Below, piece by piece: positions 8,407-17,285 of a DNA stretch of 26,067 nucleotides (its first letter is position 1; each line of letters opens with the position of its first letter). The position numbers were made by a program, and so were the translations under genes. Origin of the DNA: Halieaceae bacterium UBA3479 (GTDB lineage Bacteria; Pseudomonadota; Gammaproteobacteria; Pseudomonadales; Halieaceae); assembly GCA_002377985.1 (NCBI GenBank), contig DFQW01000132.1:1-26067 (forward strand), given 5' to 3'. A model generated the notes under the pieces. The model had not been told where the DNA came from and made no database searches. It saw only the letters and a program-made list of their open reading frames with translations.

Positions 8407-9006
8407 TCAAGCCCGCAATACCGAGCCATCCCCCACGCGACGTATTGTTGATGCTTTGCCGTCGGGGTCAAGCGTCCCCGGCATTACCGGCAATCGCGGA
8501 CCAAAATAACGACGTAGCTGCCACGGCGCCCGCGCAGGGGCGAGTCCCGCGGGATTGGCGCTGGTCGACACCAGCGGCCCGCCGACAGCGCGGCACAGCG
8601 CTGCCAGGGCAGGAGCAGATGTGACCCGAATCGCCACCTCATCGCTGTCTCCCGTGATCCAGCCCGGAAACTGGTCGCGATGTGGCACTAACCAGGTGTT
8701 GGCACCAGGCCAGGAATCCAATGCGGCTCGGCGCTGGCTGGAGGATAGAGGATCAAGCAGTTTTGAAAAGACATCGGCTGATGCCGCCACAACAATCAAC
8801 CCTTTGCTGACCTCACGCGACTTCATACGCAAGAGGTCGAGCACCGCGCCTTCGTTATAGGGATCGCAGCTGAGGCCCCAGACACCCTCTGCGGGGCACG
8901 CGACCACGGCCCCGGTGAGAAGTTGCGATGCGACGACAGGTGCTCGCCAGTTAGCAAAATAACGGGGGTTCTGTTCTCGATTCACAGTTGGGATCATCAG
9001 TGACAA
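8407..9006 (-). CDS. tsaC: Threonylcarbamoyl-AMP synthase (YrdC/Sua5 family)
   Basis: Makes threonylcarbamoyl-AMP from threonine, bicarbonate and ATP, the first step of t6A modification at position 37 of ANN-decoding tRNAs. The 199-residue protein is the single-domain YrdC form. It shows GAVVACPAEGVWGLSCDP near the N-terminus, the basic motif KSREVSKGL (62-70) and STSANPAG (about 155-162), all substrate-binding signatures. The start is ambiguous. A TTG at 9006 has AAGG 7 bases upstream, while an ATG at 8997 is 3 codons further in but has no site at normal distance. The longer form is given. It lies 45 bp after dprA and 21 bp before hemF, consistent with a leftward operon. Confidence 0.95.
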   Translation of the reverse strand: MSLMIPTVNREQNPRYFANWRAPVVASQLLTGAVVACPAEGVWGLSCDPYNEGAVLDLLRMKSREVSKGLIVVAASADVFSKLLDPLSSSQRRAALDSWPGANTWLVPHRDQFPGWITGDSDEVAIRVTSAPALAALCRAVGGPLVSTSANPAGLAPARAPWQLRRYFGPRLPVMPGTLDPDGKASTIRRVGDGSVLRA

Positions 9007-9051
9007 AGCGATACCTTACCGCAGGCAGTGACCGCGTAGCCAATCGGGCTG

Positions 9052-10158
9052 CTAACGCGTCGCTTGATAGCCCGAAACCGTTCGCTGGAGGCGACCGGTC
9101 ACTTCAAGGGAGGACAGGCAGGCGAGGCAGCGCTCCAGACCCCAGCCAAGATGCACAGCGAGCACCTCGGGATGCACCGGGCGGCGCCCCATCAGCATAA
9201 GCATCGCTTTTTGATCAGAATCCAGGGCAGCCTCTGGTATAGCGGACAATAGCAAGTCCTCCGCGGCAACATCCGACCCGGCGGACCCCAAATAATCGCA
9301 AAATGCTTCAACCGAAGTGATCAGTAACGCCCCGTCGTCCAACAGATAGCGACAGCCAGATCCCTCCGGGTGATAAACCGACCAGGGCAACGCCAGCACA
9401 TCCCGGCCCTGATCCGCCGCCGCTGAAGCGGTTATCAGGGTGCCGCTGGGACGGCCCGCCTCAATCACCAGCGTCGCCGCGCTGAATCCGGATAATGTGC
9501 GATTGCGTCGATAAAAGTGGTGCTTTCGGGGGGGCGTACCCAATGGAAATTCGCTTACTACTGCGCCGCTCTGCCTGATTCGATGGGCAAGATGCCGATG
9601 ACGAGCGGGATAAATGGTATCCAAGCCCGAGGGCAATATTGCAATCGTCTTGCCGCCCGCAGCCAGAGCAGACTGGTGTGCGAGCCCATCGACGCCCAGC
9701 GCGAGACCACTGACTACCACGCGTCCGGCCCGGGATGCTGCCGCGGCAAACGCGCTTGCCGCGCGCGCGCCGTCAAGGGAGGGTCTGCGCGTACCCACAA
9801 TCGATACCGTTTGGGCTTGTAAAACCTCGAGCTCCCCGTGTACGAGTAAAAAAGGCGGCCGGTCTTCGCACTCAGACAGCAAAGGGGGATATTCCGGATG
9901 TTGGGCGGTGATCAAATTCAGCGGTGCCTGCTGAACCAGACGTTGCAGCGAATCGGGCGCTCTGGCAGTCGCGATATCGCGCTGTAGAGACTGGGCACCC
10001 AGAGACCGGGCTTCTTCTGCTGAGCATTCAAGCAGTGCATAGGGCGAATCAAAGCGCTGCAGCAGCGCATCAAGCCAACGAGCGCCCCCATGGACTCCCG
10101 CACTCAGTGCGAGCCACTTCGCGTCAGCGTCGGCGTCACTGCCGAATTGGTGTGCCAT
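9052..10158 (-). CDS. dprA: DNA-processing protein DprA (Smf)
   Basis: DprA binds incoming single-stranded DNA and loads RecA during natural transformation; it is also kept in many species not known to be competent. The 368-residue protein has an N-terminal helical region, a Rossmann-like core and a C-terminal winged-helix-like tail. Core motifs are visible: SIVGTRRPS (119-127), SGLALGVDGLAHQSAL (150-165), AILPSGLDTIYP, SEFPLGTPPRKHHFYRRNR (202-220), and VIEAGRPSGTLITA (231-244). The usual VPG after GR-x-V is replaced by LPW (257-259), followed by GSGCRYLLDDGA. The start has AAGGA 6 bases before ATG. It follows the LysM gene by 106 bp and precedes tsaC, an arrangement common near oriC in this class. 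Confidence 0.96.
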   Translation of the reverse strand: MAHQFGSDADADAKWLALSAGVHGGARWLDALLQRFDSPYALLECSAEEARSLGAQSLQRDIATARAPDSLQRLVQQAPLNLITAQHPEYPPLLSECEDRPPFLLVHGELEVLQAQTVSIVGTRRPSLDGARAASAFAAAASRAGRVVVSGLALGVDGLAHQSALAAGGKTIAILPSGLDTIYPARHRHLAHRIRQSGAVVSEFPLGTPPRKHHFYRRNRTLSGFSAATLVIEAGRPSGTLITASAAADQGRDVLALPWSVYHPEGSGCRYLLDDGALLITSVEAFCDYLGSAGSDVAAEDLLLSAIPEAALDSDQKAMLMLMGRRPVHPEVLAVHLGWGLERCLACLSSLEVTGRLQRTVSGYQATR

Positions 10159-10264
10159 TGCTCATCCTTGAGCCTCTCTCAATCACAGCCAACCCTGAAA
10201 ACCCAATGCCGTGCCCCTGAGTCAGTGCGATGGCTGTCTTTATTGGGACGCACCGGATACCGCC

Positions 10265-11413
10265 TCAGGGATTGACCACACGATCGCCCACCGCCATCGC
10301 CCTGTTGGCCTCGAGCACCAGCCCAAAACTTGCCCGTTCATAAACCGCGAATGCCATTAGCACGCCAGCGCGTGTATCGGGTAAACGCACCTCGCGACCC
10401 GTCACCGGGTCTTCAAGCGACGGCCCCGCCTGCTCAATCGCCAGCACATCACCCACGCGCAGGCCTTCACGCGCCCCTCGATTGATGACCACGATGTCCA
10501 TCGGTCCGATCTGGGTCAGCCCCCCTGCCACGGCGATCATAAACCCGTTCTCAATGACCGCCCCTGGGGCTTGAGGCAGGTAATGCACATTGAGATGGGT
10601 CTCGACAACCGGCAGCAACCGATCGCCAACACGAATCTCCTGACGCATCTGCGTCACCCGCATTGCCGTGAGTTCGTCATCACTGCGCGCATTGCCAGCG
10701 CCAGCCGCCCCTATATCCAATACGAAGCTACCCAGGCGCTCGCCTGTCAAGGGATCCTCAAGGACTGTGTCAGAGCGAACCAGCCGATAGTCCGGTACCG
10801 CAGACACATCACCTCTGACAAATACGGTATCGCCGGCGCCGCTTATCAGCCGGCCCGCATCTCCGGAAACCACATAGGGAGCCGAGGCCAACACCTTCGG
10901 TTCAACCACGCTGTGGTCACGCAAGAACGGGGCAATTTTTTCGCGGGGAATCACCGGTATCGCTGACTCAAGAGGGCTCGCGCGAAGCACGGGGGTCAAC
11001 TTTACTTCGCCATGATCCCGCCGCGTCAGCCTCGGCGCACCGTCCTCCCAGAAGAGCGTTAATACATCGCCCGGAAAGATAAGGTGCGGATTTTCTATTT
11101 CGGGATTCTCGGCCCACAGCGACTGCCATCGCCAGGGGTCGCGAAGATATATCGCTGCGATATCCCACAGCGTATCGCCAGATTGCACGCGGTAGGTAAG
11201 CGGCACATCGGGGTTGAGGATCAACGGCGGCTGCGGCTGCGCAACGGCACCTGCAGGTGCCACCATAAACAGTAGCCAGACGAGAAAAACAGCGCGGCAG
11301 GGGCCCTGTCGCGGCGCGCCGTCACCTGCGTTTCTGTCCGCGCGCGTGGCCCGGCGCCTGAACCCTGTGCTCTTTTCCAAGGTATTCACTCCGTTGTTTA
11401 CCTTCGCCAGCAT
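10265..11413 (-). CDS. Exported LysM-domain protein
   Basis: A 382-residue protein with an unusually long basic N-terminus (about 40 residues), then a hydrophobic stretch at about 41-58 that could be a signal peptide or anchor. A single LysM domain follows at about 73-120, including TYRVQSGDTLWDIA and FPGDVLTLFW. LysM domains bind peptidoglycan or chitin-like glycans. The remaining 260 residues look beta-rich (DYRLVRSDTVLEDPLTGERLG, GDVLAIEQAGPSLEDPVTGREV) and resemble no catalytic domain I know. Proteins of this layout sit upstream of dprA in many gammaproteobacteria and are uncharacterised. The ATG at 11411-11413 has AAGG 6 bases upstream. A TTG 11 codons later, preceded by GGAG, is an alternative start giving a shorter basic region. 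Confidence 0.9.
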   Translation of the reverse strand: MLAKVNNGVNTLEKSTGFRRRATRADRNAGDGAPRQGPCRAVFLVWLLFMVAPAGAVAQPQPPLILNPDVPLTYRVQSGDTLWDIAAIYLRDPWRWQSLWAENPEIENPHLIFPGDVLTLFWEDGAPRLTRRDHGEVKLTPVLRASPLESAIPVIPREKIAPFLRDHSVVEPKVLASAPYVVSGDAGRLISGAGDTVFVRGDVSAVPDYRLVRSDTVLEDPLTGERLGSFVLDIGAAGAGNARSDDELTAMRVTQMRQEIRVGDRLLPVVETHLNVHYLPQAPGAVIENGFMIAVAGGLTQIGPMDIVVINRGAREGLRVGDVLAIEQAGPSLEDPVTGREVRLPDTRAGVLMAFAVYERASFGLVLEANRAMAVGDRVVNP

Positions 11414-11441
11414 CAGCGGCCTTGATCCAGTTATGCGCGGT

Positions 11442-11470
11442 CCGTCACGCTGACAGCATCAAGGTATAAT
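11442..11470 (+). promoter_or_regulatory. Putative promoter for def-fmt-rsmB
   Basis: A perfect TATAAT at 11465-11470 lies about 90 bp before the def ATG. The best -35 at 17-bp spacing is CCGTCA (11442-11447), a weak match. No other clear promoter is seen in the 145-bp divergent space. Confidence 0.5.
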
Positions 11471-11491
11471 CCCAGTGTGGCGGGGCACCAA
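11463..11491 (-). promoter_or_regulatory. Putative promoter for lysM-dprA-tsaC-hemF-aroE
   Basis: On the minus strand, TTGGTG (11486-11491) and TATACC (11463-11468) are separated by exactly 17 bp and lie about 50 bp before the LysM ATG. Its -10 overlaps the -10 of the opposite def promoter by four bases, so both promoters could not be occupied at once. Confidence 0.4.
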
Positions 11492-11558
11492 GGACTCGGC
11501 AAGACCAAATCCGAACACTTTTCCCCGTTTTAAATCACACTCTGGCACGGACTTTGGC

Positions 11559-12065
11559 ATGGCTTTACTTCCGATACTCGAATTTCCGGACCCCCGTTTG
11601 CGCACAGTAGCCGTGCCCGTGACCCGTGTTGACGCGCGCATACAGCAGCTGGTCGATGACATGTTCGAGACCATGTATGCCGCTCCCGGCATTGGATTGG
11701 CTGCCAGTCAGGTCGATGTCCACGAGCGGGTTATCGTCATCGACATCTCCGAGGATCACTCAACCCCGCGGGTGTTTATCAATCCCGAGATCACGATCAT
11801 CGATGAGACGCTGGGCCGGTATGACGAGGGCTGCCTGTCTGTGCCGGGGTTTTATGAGACGGTGCAAAGGCCGTCGCGCGTCGAAGTAACCGCGATGAAT
11901 CGCGATGGCGCTGTGTTTAAAGAGGAGCTCGACGGGCTCATGGGCATTTGCCTGCAACACGAGATTGATCATTTGGAGGGCAAGCTGTTTGTCGATTATT
12001 TATCGCCCCTCAAAAGACAGCGCATCCGCAGCAAACTGGTCAAAGACCAAAAGCGGCGGGAGTGA
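11559..12065 (+). CDS. def: Peptide deformylase
   Basis: Removes the N-formyl group from nascent proteins, using a metal (Fe2+ in vivo in the family). From the ATG at 11559 the protein has 168 residues, matching the typical length of about 169. All three metal-site motifs are present: GIGLAA (44-49), EGCLS with ligand C92, and QHEIDH with H134, E135 and H138. The open frame continues 28 codons upstream, but the extra stretch is not part of the family and would cross the promoter region. The ribosome site is weak (ACGGA). fmt begins 3 bp after its stop, so the enzymes that add and remove the formyl group are co-expressed. Confidence 0.97.
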   Translation: MALLPILEFPDPRLRTVAVPVTRVDARIQQLVDDMFETMYAAPGIGLAASQVDVHERVIVIDISEDHSTPRVFINPEITIIDETLGRYDEGCLSVPGFYETVQRPSRVEVTAMNRDGAVFKEELDGLMGICLQHEIDHLEGKLFVDYLSPLKRQRIRSKLVKDQKRRE

Positions 12066-12068
12066 CTG

Positions 12069-13031
12069 ATGTCCCGCCCCCTGAATATTGTCTTTGCTGG
12101 CACGCCTGAGTTTGCTGCGAGACATCTCGAGGCGCTAACCAACGGCCCATACAGCATAACCGCTGTGCTCACCCAGCCCGATCGGCCGGCAGGGCGCGGC
12201 AAACGCCTGCAACCCTCGCCCGTAAAGACGCTGGCGCTGGATGCGGGCTTACCTGTTTTGCAACCCGAAACACTGAAACACGAACGCGTTGTACAGGCGC
12301 TCGGCGCACTTGATGCCGACCTGATGATCGTCGTGGCCTACGGCCTGATTCTGCCCGCATCGGTTCTCGCTATTCCTCGACTCGGCTGCATCAACGTACA
12401 TGCTTCCCTCCTCCCCAAATGGCGTGGCGCGGCACCCATACAGCGCGCCATCGAGGCAGGTGATACCGAAACCGGCGTCAGCATTATGGTCATGGAAGCA
12501 GGGCTGGATACAGGTCCTGTACTGATGACCCGTCGGCTACCGATCAGGGAGGATCACACCGCCGGCACCCTGCAAACCGAGCTGGCGACGCTGGGGGCCA
12601 CCGCGCTGCTCGACACGCTGGCGGATATTGATTGCCTTCTGGGTGCGGCCACACCTCAGGACGACACGCAAGCGAGTTACGCCAGCAAAATCGATAAAAA
12701 AGAGGCGCTGATTAATTGGACGGAAGGCGCGCTGACCGTCGCGCGCCGAATCAGGGCTTTCCAGCCGGCACCGGGCTGCTTCACCTATCTGGATGAAGAG
12801 CGCATCAAAATTGTCAGTGCGTCGCCGTCGGTATCCTTGCAGCAAGCTACCCCGGGAGAAATCCTCCTGGCTGGCAGTGATGGCATTCAGGTGGCCTGCG
12901 GCGAGGGCGCGCTCGTCATACACACCGCACAAATGCCCGGAGCCAAACCACAGTCAGCAGCAACGTTGCTCAACGGTTATAAGGCCCGATTGCAGCCAGG
13001 GTGTTACTTCTCTAGCGTCGGCAAGGACTAA
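12069..13031 (+). CDS. fmt: Methionyl-tRNA formyltransferase
   Basis: Transfers a formyl group from 10-formyl-tetrahydrofolate to initiator Met-tRNA. The 320-residue protein has an N-terminal Rossmann-type formyltransferase domain with IVFAGTPEFAA (7-17), catalytic N109 and H111 in CINVHASLLPKWRGAAPIQRA, and D147 in MEAGLDTGPVL. A C-terminal OB-like tRNA-binding domain begins at about residue 205. GGGAG lies 6 bases before the ATG, partly inside the end of def. rsmB starts 2 bp after its stop, so def-fmt-rsmB form a tight translation-related operon, a widely conserved order. Confidence 0.98.
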   Translation: MSRPLNIVFAGTPEFAARHLEALTNGPYSITAVLTQPDRPAGRGKRLQPSPVKTLALDAGLPVLQPETLKHERVVQALGALDADLMIVVAYGLILPASVLAIPRLGCINVHASLLPKWRGAAPIQRAIEAGDTETGVSIMVMEAGLDTGPVLMTRRLPIREDHTAGTLQTELATLGATALLDTLADIDCLLGAATPQDDTQASYASKIDKKEALINWTEGALTVARRIRAFQPAPGCFTYLDEERIKIVSASPSVSLQQATPGEILLAGSDGIQVACGEGALVIHTAQMPGAKPQSAATLLNGYKARLQPGCYFSSVGKD

Positions 13032-13033
13032 GC

Positions 13034-14326
13034 GTGGCTTCTGCGCGGGCCACCGCCGCCAAAGTGATTCGTCGGGTACTGGAGGGCGAATCACTCCATC
13101 GCCTCCTGCCCGATGCGCTCAATGATATTCCCCCGGCGAACCGGCCACTGTGTCGGGAACTGATCTATGGCACCCTTCGCGAATGGCCCTTGCTCGCGGC
13201 GCTCTCCAAACAACTTCTAAAAAAATCGCTGCGCAGCAAAGATGCCGACATTGCGTCCTTGATCTGCATCGGCCTTTATGAACAAGCGCATCTACAGACT
13301 CCCCCACATGCCGCTCTGTCTGAGACAGTCAATGCCGCCAAGGCTCTGAAAAAACCCTGGGCGGCCGGCCTGGTCAATGGTGTGCTGCGCAACCACCAGA
13401 GAAGGGATGCTTCCCTCATGGGCGGATTGAACCCAGCTGAGCGCGCCGCACTACCCAGCTGGCTGTACGATCAGTTGCTGACAGAGTATGGCGACGCTAT
13501 CGACGATATTGCGGCCGCCTCGCGGAGCCGGCCGCCGATGGCACTGCGGGTCAATACCCGACATATATCCCGGGATCGCTACCTTGAAACCCTTGGCGGA
13601 GCGGGCATCGACGCCCGCAGTTGCCCAGAGCTCGACGCGGGAATCGTGCTCGATCGCGGTGTGGACGTTTTAAAGCTGCCGGGTTTCGCCGAGGGCTGGG
13701 TGAGCGTTCAGGACAGGTCGGCGCAGCTCGCGGCCGAACTGATTAATCCACAGCCGGGGGAGCGTATTCTGGACGCCTGCGCAGCGCCCGGAGGTAAGGC
13801 CTGTCACCTGCTCGAACGCCAGCCAAACCTTGGCGAGCTGGTGGCCTGCGATATCAGCGAGACCCGCTTACAGCGGGTTGCAGAAAACAGTGTCCGGCTT
13901 AATCTGCCGATAAAAATTGTCATCGCTGACGCCGCTGCTCTACCGTCGGCGCTGCTATTGCAACCCTTCGATGTCATTCTTGCCGATGTGCCATGCTCGG
14001 CCACCGGAGTCATGCGCAGAAACCCTGACGTGAAGTTACATCGCCGCCAGGCCGACCTGCCCGGCTTTGCCCAACAGCAGCTGGCAATACTGCGAGGCCT
14101 CTGGCCCGCGTTGAAGCCCGGGGGTCGCCTGCTTTATGTCACTTGCTCAATTCTCCGCGCCGAAAATGACGAGGTGATTGGCAGTTTCTGTGACGGTCCC
14201 GATGTGGCTTCGCAACTGTTCCAACTGGATAACGGCGTGCGGTGCGAATATGGCTGGCAAATACTGCCGCAGGACGACGGCGGGGACGGCCTGTATTTTT
14301 CGCTACTGAAAAAACCGTCCTCTTGA
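13034..14326 (+). CDS. rsmB: 16S rRNA (cytosine-967-C5)-methyltransferase RsmB
   Basis: Methylates C967 of 16S rRNA using S-adenosylmethionine. The 430-residue protein has an N-terminal NusB-like RNA-binding domain (about 1-135) and a C-terminal Rossmann methyltransferase domain. SAM motif I is DACAAPGGK (247-255). The two catalytic cysteines of m5C enzymes are both present: C321 in DVPCSATG (nucleophile) and C371 in VTCSIL (release). The start is GTG at 13034 with AAGGA 6 bases upstream. A 100-bp gap separates it from trkA. That gap holds a TTGACA (14378-14383) without a matching -10, so whether trkA is co-transcribed or has its own promoter is unresolved. Confidence 0.97.
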   Translation: MASARATAAKVIRRVLEGESLHRLLPDALNDIPPANRPLCRELIYGTLREWPLLAALSKQLLKKSLRSKDADIASLICIGLYEQAHLQTPPHAALSETVNAAKALKKPWAAGLVNGVLRNHQRRDASLMGGLNPAERAALPSWLYDQLLTEYGDAIDDIAAASRSRPPMALRVNTRHISRDRYLETLGGAGIDARSCPELDAGIVLDRGVDVLKLPGFAEGWVSVQDRSAQLAAELINPQPGERILDACAAPGGKACHLLERQPNLGELVACDISETRLQRVAENSVRLNLPIKIVIADAAALPSALLLQPFDVILADVPCSATGVMRRNPDVKLHRRQADLPGFAQQQLAILRGLWPALKPGGRLLYVTCSILRAENDEVIGSFCDGPDVASQLFQLDNGVRCEYGWQILPQDDGGDGLYFSLLKKPSS

Positions 14327-14426
14327 GACGAGGTGAGGTGCTAGCCAACGTGACTAATTCCACATGGCGTGTCAGCTTTGACATAGTTTATGGTGTAGCC
14401 GGGTCGTTGGGAGGGTCCACAGGCCG

Positions 14427-15803
14427 GTGAAAATCATTATCCTCGGAGCGGGTCAGGTCGGCGGCACACTCGCCGAGCATCTGGCCGATGAGCAAAACGA
14501 CATCACCGTTGTCGACGAGCATGCGGCCACGCTGAAGCGTCTGCAAGAACGACTGGATATCAGAACGGTTCTGGGTAACGGGGCGCATCCCGCCACACTG
14601 CTCAACGCAGGCGCGGAAGACGCTGACATGCTGATTGCTGTCACCGACAGCGATGAAATCAACATGCTCGCCTGTTCGGTAGCGTTTACGCTGTATCACA
14701 CTCCCACTAAAATCAGTCGCATTCGCTCTGCCAAGTATCTCTCCGAGCAAGCCGCGCTTTTCGAGTCGGGCGCCATCCCGGTGGATGTCATCATCGGTCC
14801 GGAGCAGCTCGTCACCAACAACATAGAACAACTGATCGCCAACCCCGGCTCGCTGCAGGTGCTTGATTTTGCCGAGGGCCGGATCCGATTGGTCGCAGTA
14901 AAAGCGCTGGCGGGCGGACCTATTGTCGGTCGCGAACTGCAGGAAATTCGCGAGCATATGCCCCGGGTCGACACCCGGGTCGCAGCCATTTTCCGGCGCG
15001 GCGGCGATACCATCATCCCTCAAGGGTCCACCGTGGTAGAGCCCAACGACGAGGTTTTTTTTATTGCCGCTCGTGAGCATATTCGCTCTGTCACCGCCGA
15101 GCTCAGAGAAATTGACAAGCCCTACCATCGAATCATGATCGCCGGTGGCGGCAATATCGGGTCCACCCTGGCTGAGCGCCTCGAAAAGCACTATCAGGTG
15201 AAGCTGATCGAGCGCTCTTACGACCGTTGCCGCGTCTTGTCAGACCGTCTGGAGGACACGCTCGTGCTGCACGGCAGCGGCAATGAACCGCTGTTATTGC
15301 AGCAGGAGAACATCGAAAACACCGATGTGTTTTGCGCCCTAACCGATAACGATGAATCGAACATCATGATGTCGTTGCTCGCAAAGCGACTGGGTGCCAA
15401 AAAAGTGATCACCCTGATTACCAACGCAGCCTACATTGACCTCATCGGTGACGACATCGATATCGCAATCTCGCCACAGCAGATCACCATAAGCAGTCTG
15501 TTGGCCCATGTGAGAAAAGGAGACATCAGTAACGTCCACTCCCTCAGGCGAGGTGCCGCCGAAGCGATTGAGTTAACGGCCCATGGTGATGCCAATTCAT
15601 CCAAGGTGGTGGGCAGACGTCTCGACGAACTCCACCTTCCGACGGGCACTACCGTAGGGGCAATACTGCGGGGCAAGGACGTTCTCATCGCTCACGATCA
15701 TATCGTGGTAGAGGAAGACGACCATGTCATTTTATTCCTGACCGATCGCTCACAAATCCCGGCTGTTGAAAAACTGTTTGCGGTAGGTTTCGGCTTTATC
15801 TGA
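14427..15803 (+). CDS. trkA: Trk potassium uptake regulatory subunit TrkA
   Basis: Cytoplasmic NAD(H)-binding gating subunit of the Trk K+ transporter. The 458-residue protein is a tandem duplication of RCK_N plus RCK_C units. The first Rossmann motif is IILGAGQVGGTLAE (4-17), the second IAGGGNIGSTLAE (238-250). The full-length two-unit form is typical of gammaproteobacteria. The start is GTG at 14427, with GGGAGGG 11 bases upstream. The stop overlaps the trkH start by one base, so the membrane and gating subunits are translationally coupled. A 268-codon open frame on the opposite strand is a coding shadow. Confidence 0.97.
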   Translation: MKIIILGAGQVGGTLAEHLADEQNDITVVDEHAATLKRLQERLDIRTVLGNGAHPATLLNAGAEDADMLIAVTDSDEINMLACSVAFTLYHTPTKISRIRSAKYLSEQAALFESGAIPVDVIIGPEQLVTNNIEQLIANPGSLQVLDFAEGRIRLVAVKALAGGPIVGRELQEIREHMPRVDTRVAAIFRRGGDTIIPQGSTVVEPNDEVFFIAAREHIRSVTAELREIDKPYHRIMIAGGGNIGSTLAERLEKHYQVKLIERSYDRCRVLSDRLEDTLVLHGSGNEPLLLQQENIENTDVFCALTDNDESNIMMSLLAKRLGAKKVITLITNAAYIDLIGDDIDIAISPQQITISSLLAHVRKGDISNVHSLRRGAAEAIELTAHGDANSSKVVGRRLDELHLPTGTTVGAILRGKDVLIAHDHIVVEEDDHVILFLTDRSQIPAVEKLFAVGFGFI

Positions 15804-17251
15804 TGCAGTTTGCGATGGCTTTCAAAATCATTGGCGTACTGCTGATGCTGTTTAGCAGCGCAATGCTGCCCTCGCTCTTCCTTTCCCTCGTTCAAAGAGA
15901 CGGTGTGGAGTCGGCTTTTGCCAGCGGCTTTGGTGTAACGTTGTTGGCGGGCGTGGTGCTCTGGCTGCCAACACGCAGCCTGAAAAGAGACCTCAATATT
16001 CGCGACGGTTTTTTGGTGACCGCGCTTTTTTGGCTGGTATTGGGGACCTTCGGCGCGATCCCCTTCTGGCTAAATCCCGCGCTCAATCTTTCCGCTGCGG
16101 CGTCGGTGTTTGAGTCCATTTCAGGACTGACCACAACCGGCGCTACCGTCATCACGGGTCTCGATTCCCTGCCGCAGTCGCTGCTGCTTTATCGACAGCT
16201 ACTGCAGTGGCTCGGAGGAATCGGCATCGTGGTACTGGCCGTTGCCATACTCCCCATGCTCGGCATTGGTGGCATGCAGCTTTATCGCGCAGAGAGCGCC
16301 GGCCCCTCCAAAGAGCGAAAATTAACGCCCCGGATTACCAGCACAGCCAAAGCGCTCTTTGGCATCTATCTACTGCTCACAACCGCGTGCGGAGCGTCCT
16401 ATTACTTTGCCGGGATGACCGCCTTCGATGCGATCTGTCACGCATTTTCCACCGTCGCGATCGGCGGGTTTTCGACCCATGATGCGAGTCTCGGTTTCTA
16501 CGACCAAAACAGCGTTTTGCTGATCAGCTCTTTTTTTATGGTGATATCCGCCATCAATTTCGGGTTGCATTTCATCGCCATTCAGCGCCGCGATATCCGG
16601 GTGTATACCCATGACTCGGAAACCGCCTTCTTCCTGACCGTCATCGGATTGGCCACCTGCGTAATTTGCGTTTTATTGGTATTCACCGAAACGTTTAGCG
16701 TCGAAGACAGCCTGATTCACGGTCTGTTTCAGACGATCTCGATCGCCACGACTACCGGATTCACCACGCAGGACTTCTCCGTCTGGCCGCTATTTTTACC
16801 CGTGCTACTTCTGATGTTGAGCTTCATGGGGGGATGCGTTGGGTCAACCGGCGGCGGCATGAAGGCGATGAGAATTCTGCTGATTTTTCGTCAAGGGGTG
16901 CGAGAACTACGCCAATTGCTGCATCCGAACGCGGTGATTCCCCTCAAAATTGATTCGCGCCGCGTGCAAACCGAAATCATCAGTGCCGTATGGAGTTTTT
17001 TTGCTGTCTACATGTTTTGCTTTGTGTCCATATGGCTCGCCCTGCTCGCGACCGGCTTGGACTTCTCATCCGCCTTTTCTGCCGTTGCCGCTACCTTGAA
17101 TAATTTGGGCCCGGGCTTGGGCGAAGTGGCCAGTAACTATGCCCGTGTCAGCGAGGCGGGAAAACTGATTCTCTGCCTGGCTATGCTGATGGGCCGGCTC
17201 GAGGTTTTTACTTTGCTTGTGCTGTTCACCCCCGCATTCTGGCGTCATTGA
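15803..17251 (+). CDS. trkH: Trk potassium transporter membrane subunit
   Basis: Integral membrane K+ translocation subunit, partner of TrkA. The 482-residue protein is very hydrophobic and contains four pore-loop repeats. Each carries a conserved filter glycine: TTTGAT (G113), VAIGGF (G221 position), ATTTGF (G319) and NNLGPG (G436). Length and filters match TrkH/TrkG (about 483 residues in E. coli). It starts at the ATG overlapping the trkA stop (TGATG). The gene is convergent with djlA across 34 bp with no evident terminator. Confidence 0.97.
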   Translation: MQFAMAFKIIGVLLMLFSSAMLPSLFLSLVQRDGVESAFASGFGVTLLAGVVLWLPTRSLKRDLNIRDGFLVTALFWLVLGTFGAIPFWLNPALNLSAAASVFESISGLTTTGATVITGLDSLPQSLLLYRQLLQWLGGIGIVVLAVAILPMLGIGGMQLYRAESAGPSKERKLTPRITSTAKALFGIYLLLTTACGASYYFAGMTAFDAICHAFSTVAIGGFSTHDASLGFYDQNSVLLISSFFMVISAINFGLHFIAIQRRDIRVYTHDSETAFFLTVIGLATCVICVLLVFTETFSVEDSLIHGLFQTISIATTTGFTTQDFSVWPLFLPVLLLMLSFMGGCVGSTGGGMKAMRILLIFRQGVRELRQLLHPNAVIPLKIDSRRVQTEIISAVWSFFAVYMFCFVSIWLALLATGLDFSSAFSAVAATLNNLGPGLGEVASNYARVSEAGKLILCLAMLMGRLEVFTLLVLFTPAFWRH

Positions 17252-17285
17252 GTGGCGCAAGATTCCCGGGCCGCGAAACGGCAGA

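Noticed and set aside
14378..14383. Perfect TTGACA before trkA as a promoter -35
   Set aside because: No acceptable -10 is found 15-19 bp downstream, so a promoter cannot be supported.
14959..14985. Tandem CCCGGGTCG repeat inside trkA
   Set aside because: It encodes PRVDTRVA in a conserved part of TrkA and is explained by coding sequence.
14388..15191. A 268-codon open frame on the minus strand opposite trkA
   Set aside because: It lies wholly antisense to a clear TrkA with intact Rossmann motifs, has no recognisable domain, and reflects codon bias of the true gene.
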